Assembly (NCBI GenBank): GCA_030770425.1
Contig: JASJFT010000130.1
Coordinates: 1 to 64,000, forward strand
Origin: Darksidea phi
Taxonomy: Eukaryota; Ascomycota; Dothideomycetes; Pleosporales; Lentitheciaceae
DNA length: 64,000 nt
Direction: 5' to 3'
How positions within the stretch are numbered: the stretch's first letter is position 1; each line of letters begins with the position of its first letter. The translations under genes and the position numbers were made by a program. The notes beneath the pieces were generated by a model, which worked only from the letters and a program-made list of their open reading frames with translations, was not told the DNA's origin and did not search any database. This document shows, in pieces, positions 12,664-24,786 of the stretch.

Positions 12664-14257
12664 TTACTGCTTCACCTCGTATGTTCGCCGGAACATGTCG
12701 TCAATGCCAGTGAGGTAGTAGGTGCCAGGGAACAGGTGTTCTGTGCTACCCTCGGGCTTGTAGTTCTTCTTGAGGTGGGCACGCTCGCGAAGGTTGCACA
12801 TCTGCGTTGTATCAGTCAGGCGATCGAGATAATGATAAGCATGAAAAGTGGGCGTACCTCATCAAACGTCTCCGGGGACACGGTGCGTCGGGCCTCCAGA
12901 CGCGCGGTGATGTCGAGCTGCTTCTGCATCTCGGTGATGCTGCCTCTGATCTTCAAAGAAAACAGCGAGGAAGCAAGACCGCTACCGTAGCTGAAGATGC
13001 CAACGCGCTTGCCAATAGCTGCCTGGCTGTCGATGTTGGCGATCATACTAGCCAAGCTACCATAGACGCTGCCGCAGTACATGTTACCGCACATGGTCGG
13101 CACCTGGATGCTGGGCTGGACGCGGGAAGCGAATCGCTTTTTGGCCAGAGCCATGAAGGTCTTCTCGACTGTCTTATCTGTGATGGAGGTTTTGTAGTCC
13201 ATTCCAAGAATTTCTGCAGGTACCTCTGCGAAGATGGGGTTCTTCGGGTCAGCGAGGAAGTCGTTGTAGAGTAGACGCGCGTAAGACTTGTTCACGAGCT
13301 TGCAGTTAGGGGTGTGGAAGCACATGTAGTCGAATCGGTCCAGGGGTGTCTCCAGCTCTTGGGAGTGGCCGTTGATACCATTGGTCCCGTTCGCTTGTGA
13401 CTTCAGAGCCTTCTCGCGGTCGTTGTACGCCTTGTAGCAGGCGTCAGTCGCCTCGGTGTAGCAGCGGTTGGAGAAATGGCCATCCACGTAGGGGTATTCG
13501 CTAGTGAGGTCGGGCTTGTAGAAATCGTAGGCATGGGTGATGTAGGAGCCGCGCAAGCCTGCGTCGAAGGCAAGGGGAGCGTCGGGGCCGATCAGCATAG
13601 CCACGCAGCCAGCACCACCCGTCGGGCGCGCGTTGCCCTTCTTGTACAAGGCGATATCGCCAGCCACCACGACGGCGTCGCGGCCGTCCCACGCCGAGGA
13701 CTCTACCCAATTGATCGAGTTGAATATGGCATTTGTTCCGCCGTAGCAGGCGTTCACGGCATCGACGCCCTCGACATTGAAATTGCCCGACTTCTCGAAC
13801 AGCTGCATCAGGACCGACTTGACCGACTTGGACTTGTCGAGCAGCGTTTCGGTGCCGACTTCGAGGCGGCCAATGGAGTTGGGATCGATATTGTATTTCT
13901 TGAAAAGCGAGGAGAGGGTCGTCAGGGCGAGCGAGTACATATCTGTGCACAATTATGTTAGTAGGGCTCGCGTGCATTGCTGGAGTACAGCACTCGCCAC
14001 GGGGGTCTTACCCTCGCGGTCGTCGCAGAAGGACATCTTCGTCTGGCCGAGGCCAATGGTGTACTTCCCCTGAGAGACGCCATCGAACTTCTCGAGCTCG
14101 GCCTGGGCGACGCACTGGAGAAAGCATTAGAGTCGTCGTCACGGCGCGTGCATGTTGCAGGAAAGTGCAGGTGGCGGGGATTCTGCTGTGCACTTGCCTG
14201 GCTGGGGAAGTATAGCTCAATGGCCTTGATACCGATGTTCTGGGGGCGGGCGGCCAT
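12664..14257 (-). CDS. ERG13: Hydroxymethylglutaryl-CoA synthase, 461 aa
   Basis: Condenses acetyl-CoA with acetoacetyl-CoA to HMG-CoA, the step before HMG-CoA reductase in the mevalonate/ergosterol pathway. Exons (complement): 12664-12801, 12858-13942, 14012-14114, 14198-14257, total 461 aa, the usual fungal size. The catalytic Cys is in NACYGGTNA (about Cys120). The general-acid Glu is in [12 protein letters not shown] (about Glu86) and the catalytic His in CFHTPNCKL (about His264). Start: the protein must begin [20 protein letters not shown]; an in-frame ATG further upstream would add a non-conserved extension. Intron 1 (14115-14197) starts with GC rather than GT (donor GCAAGT): only that splice joins FPSQ to CVAQAE in frame. 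Introns 2 and 3 are canonical. Divergent from the membrane-protein gene at 16226. Confidence 0.94.
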
Positions 14258-15274
14258 GATTGCGGTGTGTTGGAGGAATGGGTGAAGACGAGGAGGATGA
14301 GGAAAGTGGGGAGGAAAGAAAGTGTGCTGGCGGGGCGCGCTCACACCGCTGGTTAAGTAGCAGAGGGGTCGACAGAGGCAAACTTGCGGTCAGAGTAGCG
14401 GCAATTTCCTATTGTGGAGGCATGCGCTCAATCGAGGAGTTAGCTGCTTTTGTATTGTGCGCGGGAGAGGCGGTCCTCAACGAATACAAATTCCGCTCGC
14501 TTGCTGGACAGACTGCGACTTGCTGTGCCGCGGCCAAGCCATCGGCTGGCGGGGGTCGCCATTCCGTTTTGTGTTAATATTGTTTCTTCTTTGAAACACG
14601 TACGGGGGGAACGGCAAACTTTTTCTTTTGCCCTCCGTGGCGTCGTCATTGTTTCCACTGTGATCCGGAGCCACCATGGCGACGGGGCGAGATAATGAGT
14701 CGGTCCCAAGTAATACGAGCCTATCAACCCCATGTGCCTTTAGCGAGACGCAGGGTGGCTGTCGTTGTTCCCTAAACGGTTAGCGCCAGGAACGATTGGT
14801 GAATGCCCACGGCCCTTCTCCCCACCGCGGCTCGCCACCGCCACCATGATTAGGCTGCGATGGCCGTTGCACTCTACATGCATGCTCCGCCTGCGAGCCG
14901 CGCAGCGCTTCTGACGCCTCGACGGATTGGCCATGGTTTAGGATGGCAACGCCCGTTAGGAGTCTTCATGCGGGCTAGTCAGTTACCGATGTTCGATGTT
15001 CCAGCACTGAAGATCCCGGCACGTACCTCGCGCTGCACATGGGGAAACACAACAGCTTGTGCTTTGGAAGTCGACTTCACGGCTTCTTCGCTCCTTCGGT
15101 CGGGACTTTCCCACCTTGGCGCTCTGCGGACGCGTCTCACTTCTCTCGCCGGCACACATACGCATGCACTTGTGACGTGAGATGGTTCTCGCACGTGACC
15201 AGCCCCTCCGAATCCGCTATAGGGAACCAACAGACGACAAGCTCAGCAGACGTCCAACAACAATCGCAACATCA

Positions 15275-15314
15275 TTTGGACAAAGCCAGCAAATTTTGGA
15301 CAAAGCCAGCAAAT
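15275..15314. repeat. Perfect 20-bp tandem duplication
   Basis: Bases 15275-15294 and 15295-15314 are identical (unit TTTGGACAAAGCCAGCAAAT). Two copies only, inside the long divergent promoter region. Confidence 0.9.
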
Positions 15315-15652
15315 CACGCTCCCGTCGTGAACGGCTCCCACACGGCGCGTCTCCACCTATTTGTGGCTCGCTGTTCGCACGACGACATGGCCTGTCCCGC
15401 TGCTTAGAAGTGCTTAAGTGTTCGAGACGGCAGCCCATCCGTAAGCGAATCGTGGAGAAGCAATCTACAATATCCTAGCCACATGGTTACGAAATGACCA
15501 AGACGGGCGGAATTGTTCAATTGCGCGGGTCGTATCCAATCCAGCAAATCTCCACGTGTCCGCCGGCGGCACGAGATGCCAGTTGCATGTTTCGCTGCAG
15601 CGCGACAAGAGAGAAACTCCAGCGTCCCCGCCCGAGCAGCTGTTGGACGACT

Positions 15653-15690
15653 GCGACGGCGACGGCGACAGCAACAGCAGCGACGGCGAC
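15653..15690. repeat. Imperfect GACGGC microsatellite
   Basis: A short run built from GACGGC, GACAGC and CAGCAGC units. It explains the Asp-, Ala- and Ser-rich spurious open frames across this position. Confidence 0.6.
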
Positions 15691-16225
15691 CAGAGGGCAG
15701 GGTGGGCGCACAGGATGGCCTGGGCCAATGCTGGCCGATATTGGTCCGACGTGGCTAAATGCAAGGTCCCCTTCCAATCACCCACGAGCGCTCAACGGCC
15801 TCTGCATGGAATCACGCAAACGGCCATGCAGAAGAGAGCGCAATTGGCTGTGTCGGCGGGCAAGCGGCCTTTTTCATGGCGGCGCTGTGGCTGTTGAAAG
15901 AGAAGCCCATCTGAAACGGGATCTGTAGTGGACGCTAGGCTAGCGTCCAACGTTGGGAAGTGGGAAGTGCCGCGCTGGGGAGGGGGGGCTGCTTCGAGGT
16001 CGGGCCCACGGCTTCCGGCTCAAGTCTGTTCCAGCCAGCCAGCCCTTCACACACCAGCACCACCACTCGCCTCTGCGCATTTCACGACCCGCACCCCATC
16101 GCCCGCGCGCCGACCGCCGCCGTCGAGCGCGAATTGCACCCATTGCTCCCGCAGGACCGACGCTGCGACCTTGGCTCGTGTAGGGGGGCTGTTTGCTGTG
16201 TAGCCCTCTGGGCTGATCAGGGACG

Positions 16226-18495
16226 ATGGATCGACGCAACAGCAAGGACGCCCAGCCCCAGCGGCCGCACGACAACCCCGACATCTTCGACGACGACTAT
16301 GCGCTGGACGACGACGACTTCATGCCCTCCGTATCCGACGGCTTTCGACCGGGCGGCGCGAGCGGGGGCTTGGATGGCGACCGCCAGAATCACGACCGGA
16401 ACGAGCCAACGCGGCCGCAGATCACGACTACACAATCGTCAGACTCCACCGACCTCCGCCGGGTAGCGACGCGGAACAGCACAGCGAAGGTGCCTTTCGA
16501 CCAAGACCCCACGTCTCACGCCAGCCGGCTTGCCAACCTGCACAACCGAGGCCCCAGTTCACAGGTCACGCCGTTACACCATCGGGAGTCGGTCAGCTCG
16601 ACAGCATCATTTGCGACTACGACACGGCCCGAAAGCCCGTTGGGGACTGGCCCGAGTCATCCGTATGGAATGTACCCGCAGAACACCATGGCGCGCAGCT
16701 CGAGCATAGCAACCGCTTCGATAGCACAGCAGCACCCCCAGCGGCCCCTATCACTACAGCGCCCAGCCCACCCATATGGCATGTATCCGCAGAACGTGGT
16801 CGAAGACGAGGAGTCGGTCCCTGTGCCTCAGGTGCAGACCATCCCCGTTGGATTTCCGGGGGCCGCCACGGCGTATCGCAGGCAAATTGGCCCCGATGGC
16901 GAAGAGCAGGACATCATCGGACTAGACGGGCACACCGAACAGCTGCCGCCGTACTCGAGATACCCAGAAGAGGGCCCCACCAAGGCATCCATGGCAGCCG
17001 AGGCGAGCGCCACGTCCGTCGAAGCGGTACCGAACCCGCGGACAGCATCCGATGACGTCCTGTTGGCAGACGAAGCACCCCTCTCCCCCGGGTCGCCTGT
17101 AACACCAATAACACCCGTCGCATCCGTCACTCCCGCCCTGCTGCCACCACAGCGACCCGAGACACAGACCGGGAGTGTGGCCGCCCCCAGGCCCGCTACC
17201 AATTCAGAGTCCGCTTCGCTACTAACCAACGAAGAAGGCGCATCAGAGAAGGCAGAGCCTGCGAAGAGCGTCAGGAAAGTGCATTGGCGCAAGAAGAGGC
17301 TTTGGGGCAAGATACCTGTTACTGTGGCCTTGATTCTTCTCGCCTTACTTGTCATATTTGCCGTCATCCTTGGTGCTGCCATTGGTACATTTCTTGCAAA
17401 ACAAAGGAGGATGAACAAGGATAACGACAACGGCAACAAGAGCAAAAATGGCAAGCATGAGGAACCGTTAGTATTGCTTCAACATCGTACACTTCAACTG
17501 CTTACATTTACAGTGCTTCGCAAGTTTCAGAGCCAGCCAACTCACTCTTCGATGCCACGCCCATCACAACTTCTGTTTCATTAGCCCCGCTGCCCACCGG
17601 TGAATATTTTCTTCCCTTGGGTTCCGCACAAGAAAGCAGCCCCGGCTGCCTTACCCAGGGGAACCAGTACTCTGCCTGGTCATGCAGAATGTCATTCGCT
17701 CCCCTCATTCTCACAATCACTGCTTCAGATCCTCCCACCGCCATTGTGGAGGCGTTTACAACGCCTGATGGAGCTATCCAATACGGACTACAACCTCCCT
17801 CCGTCACCAACATGACCATGCAGCTCGTCACCGACTTGGACTTCAAAGGCTACGGACCAGCATGGCACTTTTCCACCAAGTACGACAAAATAGTAATACT
17901 CACTGCGGATGAGTTTGCAGCTGGCTCATCTCTTCGGAAACGACAAGGCGAGAAACCTTTTCGACATCGCTTCCAGGTGCAACCCGGAGACAGCCCCTGG
18001 GTTTGCAGCTGGAACCAGACGTACATTGAAGGCTACATCTACGCTCAGGACAACTCTACCGCCGCCACCATAGCCGGCGGCTTCCCTACCCCAGACCCCA
18101 CCGATCCCTTTGGACCTACACAGACCACAGACCCGACTGCCTCGGCGCCAGCTATCTCGCCAGTTCCCACCAGCCCCCGGAAACGTCAAGACAACAACTC
18201 TCCGCCTTCGTTCACCCGTCTCCCGTCCTACCCACGCATCGTCAAGATCGAGGAAAGACGCATCCCAGGGGCACCTCAGCCTCTCTGTCAGAAAATGCAA
18301 CTGCTCGAGAACGGACGATTAGCCGCGGCATCACTTGAGAACGGAGGCACCGTACAAGTACTGCTTCAAGAGGAAGATCCCGATATGGGCTACTGGTCGG
18401 AGCCTCCGCCGCCCTCAGAGGTACCCAGACGAAGGAACGTGGAAAAGCGGAGAGATCCCTCTGACTCCTGTCATTGCCAGTGGATGTTCCAGTAA
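16226..18495 (+). CDS. Single-pass membrane protein with C-terminal DUF7820-like domain, 740 aa
   Basis: Two exons, 16226-17466 and 17514-18495, joined across a 47-nt intron (GTTAGT...CAG), give 740 aa; without the intron the frame meets a stop at 17584. Residues 1 to about 350 are acidic then Ser/Thr/Pro-rich and disordered, with HPYGMYPQN occurring twice (about residues 149 and 184). A strongly hydrophobic segment at about 364-391, preceded by the basic KKRLWGK, is a transmembrane helix. The C-terminal half has paired Cys and Trp (CLTQGNQYSAWSC, WVCSWNQTY) and looks like an ordered domain outside the membrane, ending with a Cys-containing tail. I match this layout from memory to the uncharacterised fungal DUF7820 family, which is not certain. 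Function unknown. Divergent from HMG-CoA synthase. Confidence 0.8.
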
Positions 18496-19981
18496 ATATT
18501 TTTGTCAACAAGCGAATCGGCGCAACTGCATATCTTAGCATTTTCAATAGGGTGGGTACGGTCAACATTAGTGTTCAAAAACAATATTACGGGAGTTCCT
18601 GTGAGCACGGGGTGGAGTCGCCACGAAATGATAGGTTTTGGCGTTTCGGAGTCTCATCTTTTTTCTTCGTTTTATTTCGGCAGCTTCTGGCAATATTGCC
18701 TGGCCACTTACGCTTTTCTACCGTTGATCTACGCCTTTTCTCTATATCTTGTCATATTGTTATATTACTGTCAGCTGGACGCGATGCGGCAGCGCGTATC
18801 TTCTCCGCATATACGATCACCATTCTGTTTGGCGTAATGTTTGGCGCGATGGAGGATGGGCATTTGGAGCCCACATGTTGTTAAGATGGAACCATGAATC
18901 TGAATATTGGAGGATCTGAGATTTTGGTGAGGACTCTGTGGATTTGTGGAGGCTATCAGGCTGTGTCCCCATACCGTTATTCTTTTAGCGTAGCAATTCA
19001 AGAAGTGCAATGCAATACGTTGAGAGGTCAAGAAATTTCGAATTCGAATCGTTGCCCTTACCGCGCCTTGCCTTGTGTTTGTGCAATCGCAATTATGCTT
19101 TCCGCGATATGAATGGAGACGTAAAGGGAACAGGGCGGCGTATTGAGTATCTCAAACCTTATACCCATACCACTTCGAAGTAACAGGTAAGCAAGCAAAA
19201 CAAGCACACATGCGAACTAATTAGTATACGCTCTTAATACATATATAACAAGCTTTAAACTCCCTTCACACACACACCCCTGAAAACCTTATCAAACACC
19301 ATTCCAACCCTTAAAACATCTTATAATATTATTTTAAATACATCAACACCTCCCTCTAACAATAGATTCACCATTATTATAATATATGTATAACGTAAAA
19401 CATGTAACCTATCTCTAAGAGGATGATGGAGTGCAACGCTCTGGTTTTAGGCGACCTAGAGCAGACAGCAGCGGGTTCACGTTTCTTGTTACTCTCGAGT
19501 CTGGGAGACTACTGTCGGTACCGCTTCGTATTATGGCACGCGCTACGCCCCTCTTTCATGAGGCTCGGATGAGGGTTGGGTAGGCTGGTGTTTTCACTGC
19601 TGGTTAGGGGTGGTGGGTACAGGGCAAGGCAAGGCTAACGCATGGGCTGGGTGATGGATGTGTATGCAGAATGGATATGTCGATACGTGAGACTACTCAT
19701 GTAGCATGTAGCATGTAGCATGTGGTGCGATGGGATGCATAGCTCAAGCCTTACTCAGTTCAGCCAAAAACGTCAAAGCATAGTCGGAATGGCAACGTTC
19801 AGTGCGGAACGAGAAAATGACTTGCAAGTTATAGCCTAGAGAACAACGTCTGCCGACGCTGTAGCTACACTATCCAGCATAGCTCTAACTATCCTCCCTC
19901 AATAGACCACCCAACTTTTTCATATATCCGCTATCCGTATATACCACCTCGTCCCCCCTCTCACCCCATTTCAACACCGTA
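18496..19981. other. Convergent intergenic region with AT-rich core
   Basis: About 1.5 kb between convergent genes. 19190-19410 is AT-rich and pyrimidine-skewed. A heptamer (CATGTAG-like) is repeated three to four times at about 19698-19722. Bases about 19534-19570 resemble 49479-49512. No gene is seen. Confidence 0.45.
19534..19570. repeat. Short dispersed repeat, copy 1
   Basis: About 37 bp ending in CTCTTTCATGAGGCTCGG matches 49479-49512 with only two or three differences. Surrounding sequence is not obviously shared, so this is a fragment of a larger repeat. Confidence 0.5.
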
Positions 19982-22900
19982 CTACACCGACGTAGTATCC
20001 TTGACCTCGGCAGCTTTCTCCTCCCCACCTCCAACAGCCAGTTTCTCTGCAGCATCCTTCTTAATTTCTTCCTCAACACCCTCTTTTTCCTCCGAGGGTA
20101 AACCACCCGGGACCTTATCCTCAACGAGCGGCTCCGCATCCGTCGGTTCCGCAACAATAGGTTCGGATTTCCCAGCGGTTTGACCCTCAATGGGGTCATC
20201 AGGTGCTTCCGCAGGCTCCTCGACGGCACTTGGGGCGGCGTCCTTGACAAGTGTTGGCTCGAGATCAGCCTCGCCAGGCTCGACGTGCTCCTCCTTCTCG
20301 AGCACATCATCCGCAGCTACAGGCTCCGCGCTCTTCTCAGCAGGTTTCAACGCCTCGTGTAACTTGGCGGACATTTCCGCAGCAGGCACATCTACCTCGC
20401 CATCCGCTCCAATCTGCCAAACAGTGCTAACGAGGTCCAGCGTCAGACTTGGTCGGGCAACCGCGACCTCCGCCGTCACAGTAGCCGCCGGAGCTGGTGA
20501 AGCTGTCGGTTTTCTCCTCTGCGGGCCCTTAGCCCTGCCTTTTCGCGCATCTGTCAGAGGTTTCGGGGGTTCCTTTTCCTCTTCCGGTTCGGGTTCTTTG
20601 GCCTTGGGTGGGCCGAGACCAAGCTTGCTGTTGAGGTCTTTCAAGAAGCCGGCTTGTAGAGCGGTGATCTTGGAACCAGCTGGACGAGCGGGAACGGGGG
20701 GCTTGGCTTTGGGTCGAGTTGTACCCTCAGCACTCTCCTCCGATGCCAAGGTGGGGACCTTTTCCGAGGACTTGGTGAGGGGTTTGCTGGGACGTACAGG
20801 AACTTGCGGCTTTGGTCGCTCTGGAATGACGGGTGCCTTTTTCTCGACTGGAGAAAGTTCTTTGGGCTTTTGAGGCCTTGAGGGGATGCTGGGTTTACCG
20901 ACCGACTGCTTCTCTGTGACCAGCGAGTCGTCGGCGTAATCGCCCGTCTCTTCGGTTTGAGGTCCGCTGACGGTGGTCTCCAGCATGCCATGATCCGGAG
21001 CATCTTCCCAGATATCTTGACTGGGGAAGCGGTGGCGCATTCCTGGGCGAGAGGGCTCACTGAGGTGCTCATTCTCCAGATGCTTGTTGGCAAATCGCTT
21101 TGTGTGCTCCGGGAGGAAGGATTGTTGGTCCTCCTTGGTGAGGTTCTCTTTGCGGTCCTGCTCGGTTTCAGGTTTCTCAAACACCTTTGCGGGGCCAACA
21201 TCGGCAGGGGTAGATGGCTCTTCCGGAGCTTGAGGAGTATCGACTGTGGTCTCTAGCTGAAGACTGCTGGGGGTATCTTCCCAAACGTCTTGGCTCGGAA
21301 AGTGATGGCGGGCGAGATCAGGACGACGCCTGAGCTTGTCCACAGGCGACTTGGCCTCGTGCGAACCTTCATCCTCTTCGGGGAATAAGGGCTCATACTC
21401 TTTCGTCGATTCTAGAGGTGTGCCGGTTCCGTCTAGATGGGACGGGCTAGGGATGAATCGCCGCCCGCCGGCGGTGTTATTTCGGCTAGAACTCCTGCTT
21501 TGAGGGCGTGGCTTGGTAACATATGCGGGTGTGCCGTCCTCATTGAGGGTGTATTCGCCACTACCGCGGCGCTCTAGCTCGGGCGAAACGGCAGGTTGCC
21601 TCCATTCGGCCTCGGTGTTCTTCTCGACCTGGTCGGACGCGAGGATGGGAATGCCATAGCCATGCTCTGTCACCCAGCCACCGGCTTCATCCGCGTTTCC
21701 ACCTTCGGGGCCAAGGTCTTCCTTCGGTGGATCGTATCCACCGCCGTGGACCTTACTGCCGCGATGTGACGGGGGGTCAATATGAATCACATCTTCGTCA
21801 GCGTCGCCCTCACGCGTCTTCTGTTGCGCAGGGGAATCGAGAGGAACGTTTGATTGACGGAGAGAAGACTCAGCAACGGGTGCCGACTTGCCGCTGATGG
21901 ACCCAGGACGGCCCGACGGGGGTTGCGGGGAGGTCATTCTCGAGGCGTACTCCTCAGTCGCCATGTATCCGATCTGCTCGTCAGGCGTTCCGATGGCTTC
22001 TTTAGATGTACCTGCAGTGCATTATTAGTATCAGCCAAAGACTGGCATAGGTGCCATCGATAGCGTACCCAATCCATGTCCATGGGCTTGCGCCTCGCGG
22101 ACCAACTTGTCGAGCTTGTGTGATTCCCAATTGTAGTCTTTCCTGTTCTCCTGAATGTGTGGCCCGTATTCGCCAGCCTTCTCGCGCTTGTGATCTTCCG
22201 GATGCTTTGCGTACCACTGCTGCTCGAATTCGTCTTTTCCGATCTTGCCGTGTCCGTGGAGACCGTAGCTGCCCGGGGGACCGTGGAAGATCTCCCGGCC
22301 ACTCTTGGTCCTGGTGTGATGGCGTGGGGTGGGCTGGCCGCCCTTGTTGAAGAAGCCAATACCAGATGGGGTTCCGCCCTCATACGGTGAGGGAGTGGGC
22401 GCCTGCACGTCGCCAGCATTCGGGTACATGGGCACTTGAAGACCGATTTCTGGAATGCCCTGTTCGTCCTCCCTCTCCTCCTTGTACACCGAGCTAGGGC
22501 GAGTATTACCACCGGTTGAGGAAGCCGAGCCGGCGTTCGTGGACCTATCATCGGACTGGGTTTTGCCAAAGCCCGCAGCTGCAGCCTGGGAGGAATCGGT
22601 GCGAGTCACCGTCTGGATCCTGCTCTTCGCGGTAGAGCTCGGTACTGAGGCTGTGGGTGCATAGAGGGGCAGATCGCCAGCCACCTGGGCTTTCTGCTGG
22701 GGGGCGGCATCGCTCTGATTTGCGAGCGCCTTGGAAAGATCGTCAAAGCTGGCGTACTCGTTGCCCTCTTCGCCAAGCGAGGGAAGGTTGACGCTCGGCG
22801 GGCGGGGTGGCAGCTCGGTGCTGAGGCGGCTCCCCTTCTGCCCGTTTTGTTTATGGTCGAAGGTTGGGTCGTTCAATGGGGAGCGCGTGAAAGCATCTCG

Positions 22901-23044
22901 GTTGGGGGAAATGGAGCGGTCGACGCTGCGCTTGGGGCGTGGTGGGACCTTGGGGACGTCCATGTATGCAGAGCTCGCAGATTGAGCTTGAGTCTGTGCT
23001 TGAGCTCGCGACGGACGCGGGGGTATTTGCGGCGGAGCGCTCAT
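19982..23044 (-). CDS. AIM21: AIM21-like actin-patch regulatory protein, 1001 aa
   Basis: Two exons (complement 19982-22011 and 22069-23044) across a 57-nt intron give 1001 aa. In yeast, Aim21 with Tda2 acts at cortical actin patches, binds capping protein and tunes filament assembly during endocytosis. The protein is almost wholly low-complexity and disordered. It starts with a polyproline motif (PPQIPPRPSR) and has more SH3-ligand-like segments at about residues 705-745 (PSIPSRPQKP, PVIPERPKPQ). The hallmark FPSQD(V/I)WED(T/A)P occurs twice, near residues 563 and 653, each followed by LETTV. A KEDDE-like acidic, Ala/Glu-rich tail follows. Start ATG 23044 is directly before the polyproline motif. 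The long plus-strand frame at 20190-20873 is a compositional shadow. Assignment rests on the repeated motif and overall layout. Confidence 0.85.
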
Positions 23045-24786
23045 TGTGTCGGTTGTGTATGGTGATGGTGGTGGTTGTGATGTTGGAGTGAGGTCTGGGA
23101 GATATGAAGGCTAAGTCGCTAGCTGCTGAATACGATGGTCAGTGACGTGCTCAGCCATAGAACGCGTGAAACAGAGCAAGTGAGATAAGCAGCTCTTCCG
23201 CACAAATCAAAGCCAGCAGCCGTGGGAACAAAAGTCTCAACACCCGCAAGCCCCCTCGGCGATGATGCGAGCTGCGCCAACCCAGCCAATGAGGGCCGCC
23301 GCAATCAAGCCCAGCATCAAACCTGCTCAAGGTCCAGACAAAGCCGGCACTGTCCAGGTGCGTACTCACCTCGATTTGCGCAATTGGGCGCTGTGCGATA
23401 GGCAACGATCAAGAGAACGAGCTCAAGCGGTAGTGTGTGGAGAGGCGCAAACGACGGGCGCAGCGCGGAAGCGTCAAGTCTATATCGAAGCCGTGGACCC
23501 GCAGTGATGCAAGCTCGGATGCGCAGGCCATGCGCGTTTTGCATGCACGCTTCGACGCCCTGGAAACCTGAATGTCCTCGCTTGCCCCGGCCTTTGATAC
23601 CAGACCGCGTCGCCGAGCGTGTATGGAATTTGGTACGGAATTGCCTCTAGGGGCCATTGTATACACGCCAATGTCGCGGCGTGCATTACACGCAACAGCT
23701 GGGGCACCAGAAAGCCCACATGCTCGACGCCCAGCCGCTAGCCTCCATCGGGCAACGCAGCCAGATGGCGATCGTAGCGGGTACGCATCATGGAGCATCA
23801 ACGGCTGTTGTGCGAACGACGCCCGACCACGACGTCCACCGTATCGTCACACGGCAGTCCTTCTGGCCTTCTCTTCACACAGTACAGCCAGCGTACATCG
23901 CCTACTACGGGCATCTGCCGACATCTACAGCGGCGATTCCGGACCGCGCAGGATCTTCACACCAGCTGCATTCGCTCTGCCGCCCACCTCGCTAGCATTT
24001 CCCCGCGGCGGATCACCTGGCGAGCAAGCTTGCGCGGTGCCGTTCCTGGGCCAATCCAGCCATTCATCGTCATACCAAGCGCCAGGTGACATTTCCGCGG
24101 TAACAGTCGTTTGCCGATTGATAGAGCATGCTTGTACCAAGCATCTGGTCGGCTGCAAGGCTATGTGTAGCCCTTCTCCGTGAGCTATGCTACGTGAACA
24201 TATACCTGGTTGCCATGGTTCTGTGGAGCAAGGCTGTTCGCAAACGAGGATAGACCACGATAGATAGATGGATTGCCGACGTTGTGCCATGAGGCTCAGG
24301 GCCCGCTCTCATAGCTCGACCTCCGTCATACGATCATGTGGGACCTGGTGCCGTATGCAGGGCCATTACGTATATCCTCCACGCGACCAGGACATGACAT
24401 CGTTCAGCATCACTGCGACGCCTAGAGCGAACAGCATTGGCGAAGAGACACCTCATAAACATGTTATAATGAAGAATGATATCGAACCAATTGCCGAGCT
24501 CCCGGGCCCACTAGAAACCGGCCAACCCATTCTTTTCGAAAAACGAACGCCCACAAGTCAAACGCCCAGCTATTCGTTAATGATACAAGAAGATGAGCCC
24601 GCAACCTCTCAAACGAGAACCGTGGCCCATGTCGAAGATGAAATCGCCCAGGAAAGCTCGCAAGTTCGTAGTCCACAGGGACTGATCCGCACAACATGTC
24701 CGTGTTCCTTCGTGCATCCTACCGCAATCTCCATCTCAACTGCCTGCTTCGCTTCCAGCGCATCAATCGTCTACCTTGTAACCCTC
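23045..24786. other. Long intergenic region upstream of AIM21-like gene
   Basis: 1.74 kb between the AIM21-like start and the TVP18 stop. It should include the AIM21 promoter and the TVP18 3' UTR. Open frames such as 23572-24183 and 24268-25101 on the plus strand lack conserved character; the second is antisense to TVP18. Nothing else is supported. Confidence 0.45.

Larger units (their letters stand above)
14258..16225. promoter_or_regulatory. Long divergent intergenic region with microrepeats
   Basis: Nearly 2 kb between the divergent HMG-CoA synthase and DUF7820-type genes, presumably containing both promoters and 5' UTRs. It is GC-rich, so many overlapping spurious open frames exist in all frames; none resembles a known protein. 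It contains a perfect 20-bp tandem duplication (15275-15314) and a GACGGC-type microsatellite at about 15653-15690. Confidence 0.5.

Noticed and set aside
20190..20873. 227-codon plus-strand open frame
   Set aside because: Ser/Gly/Ala-rich mirror of the Glu/Pro/Ala-rich AIM21-like gene on the other strand.
23572..24183. 203-codon plus-strand open frame
   Set aside because: GC-rich, His/Arg/Ser-rich with no domain character; no splice partner.
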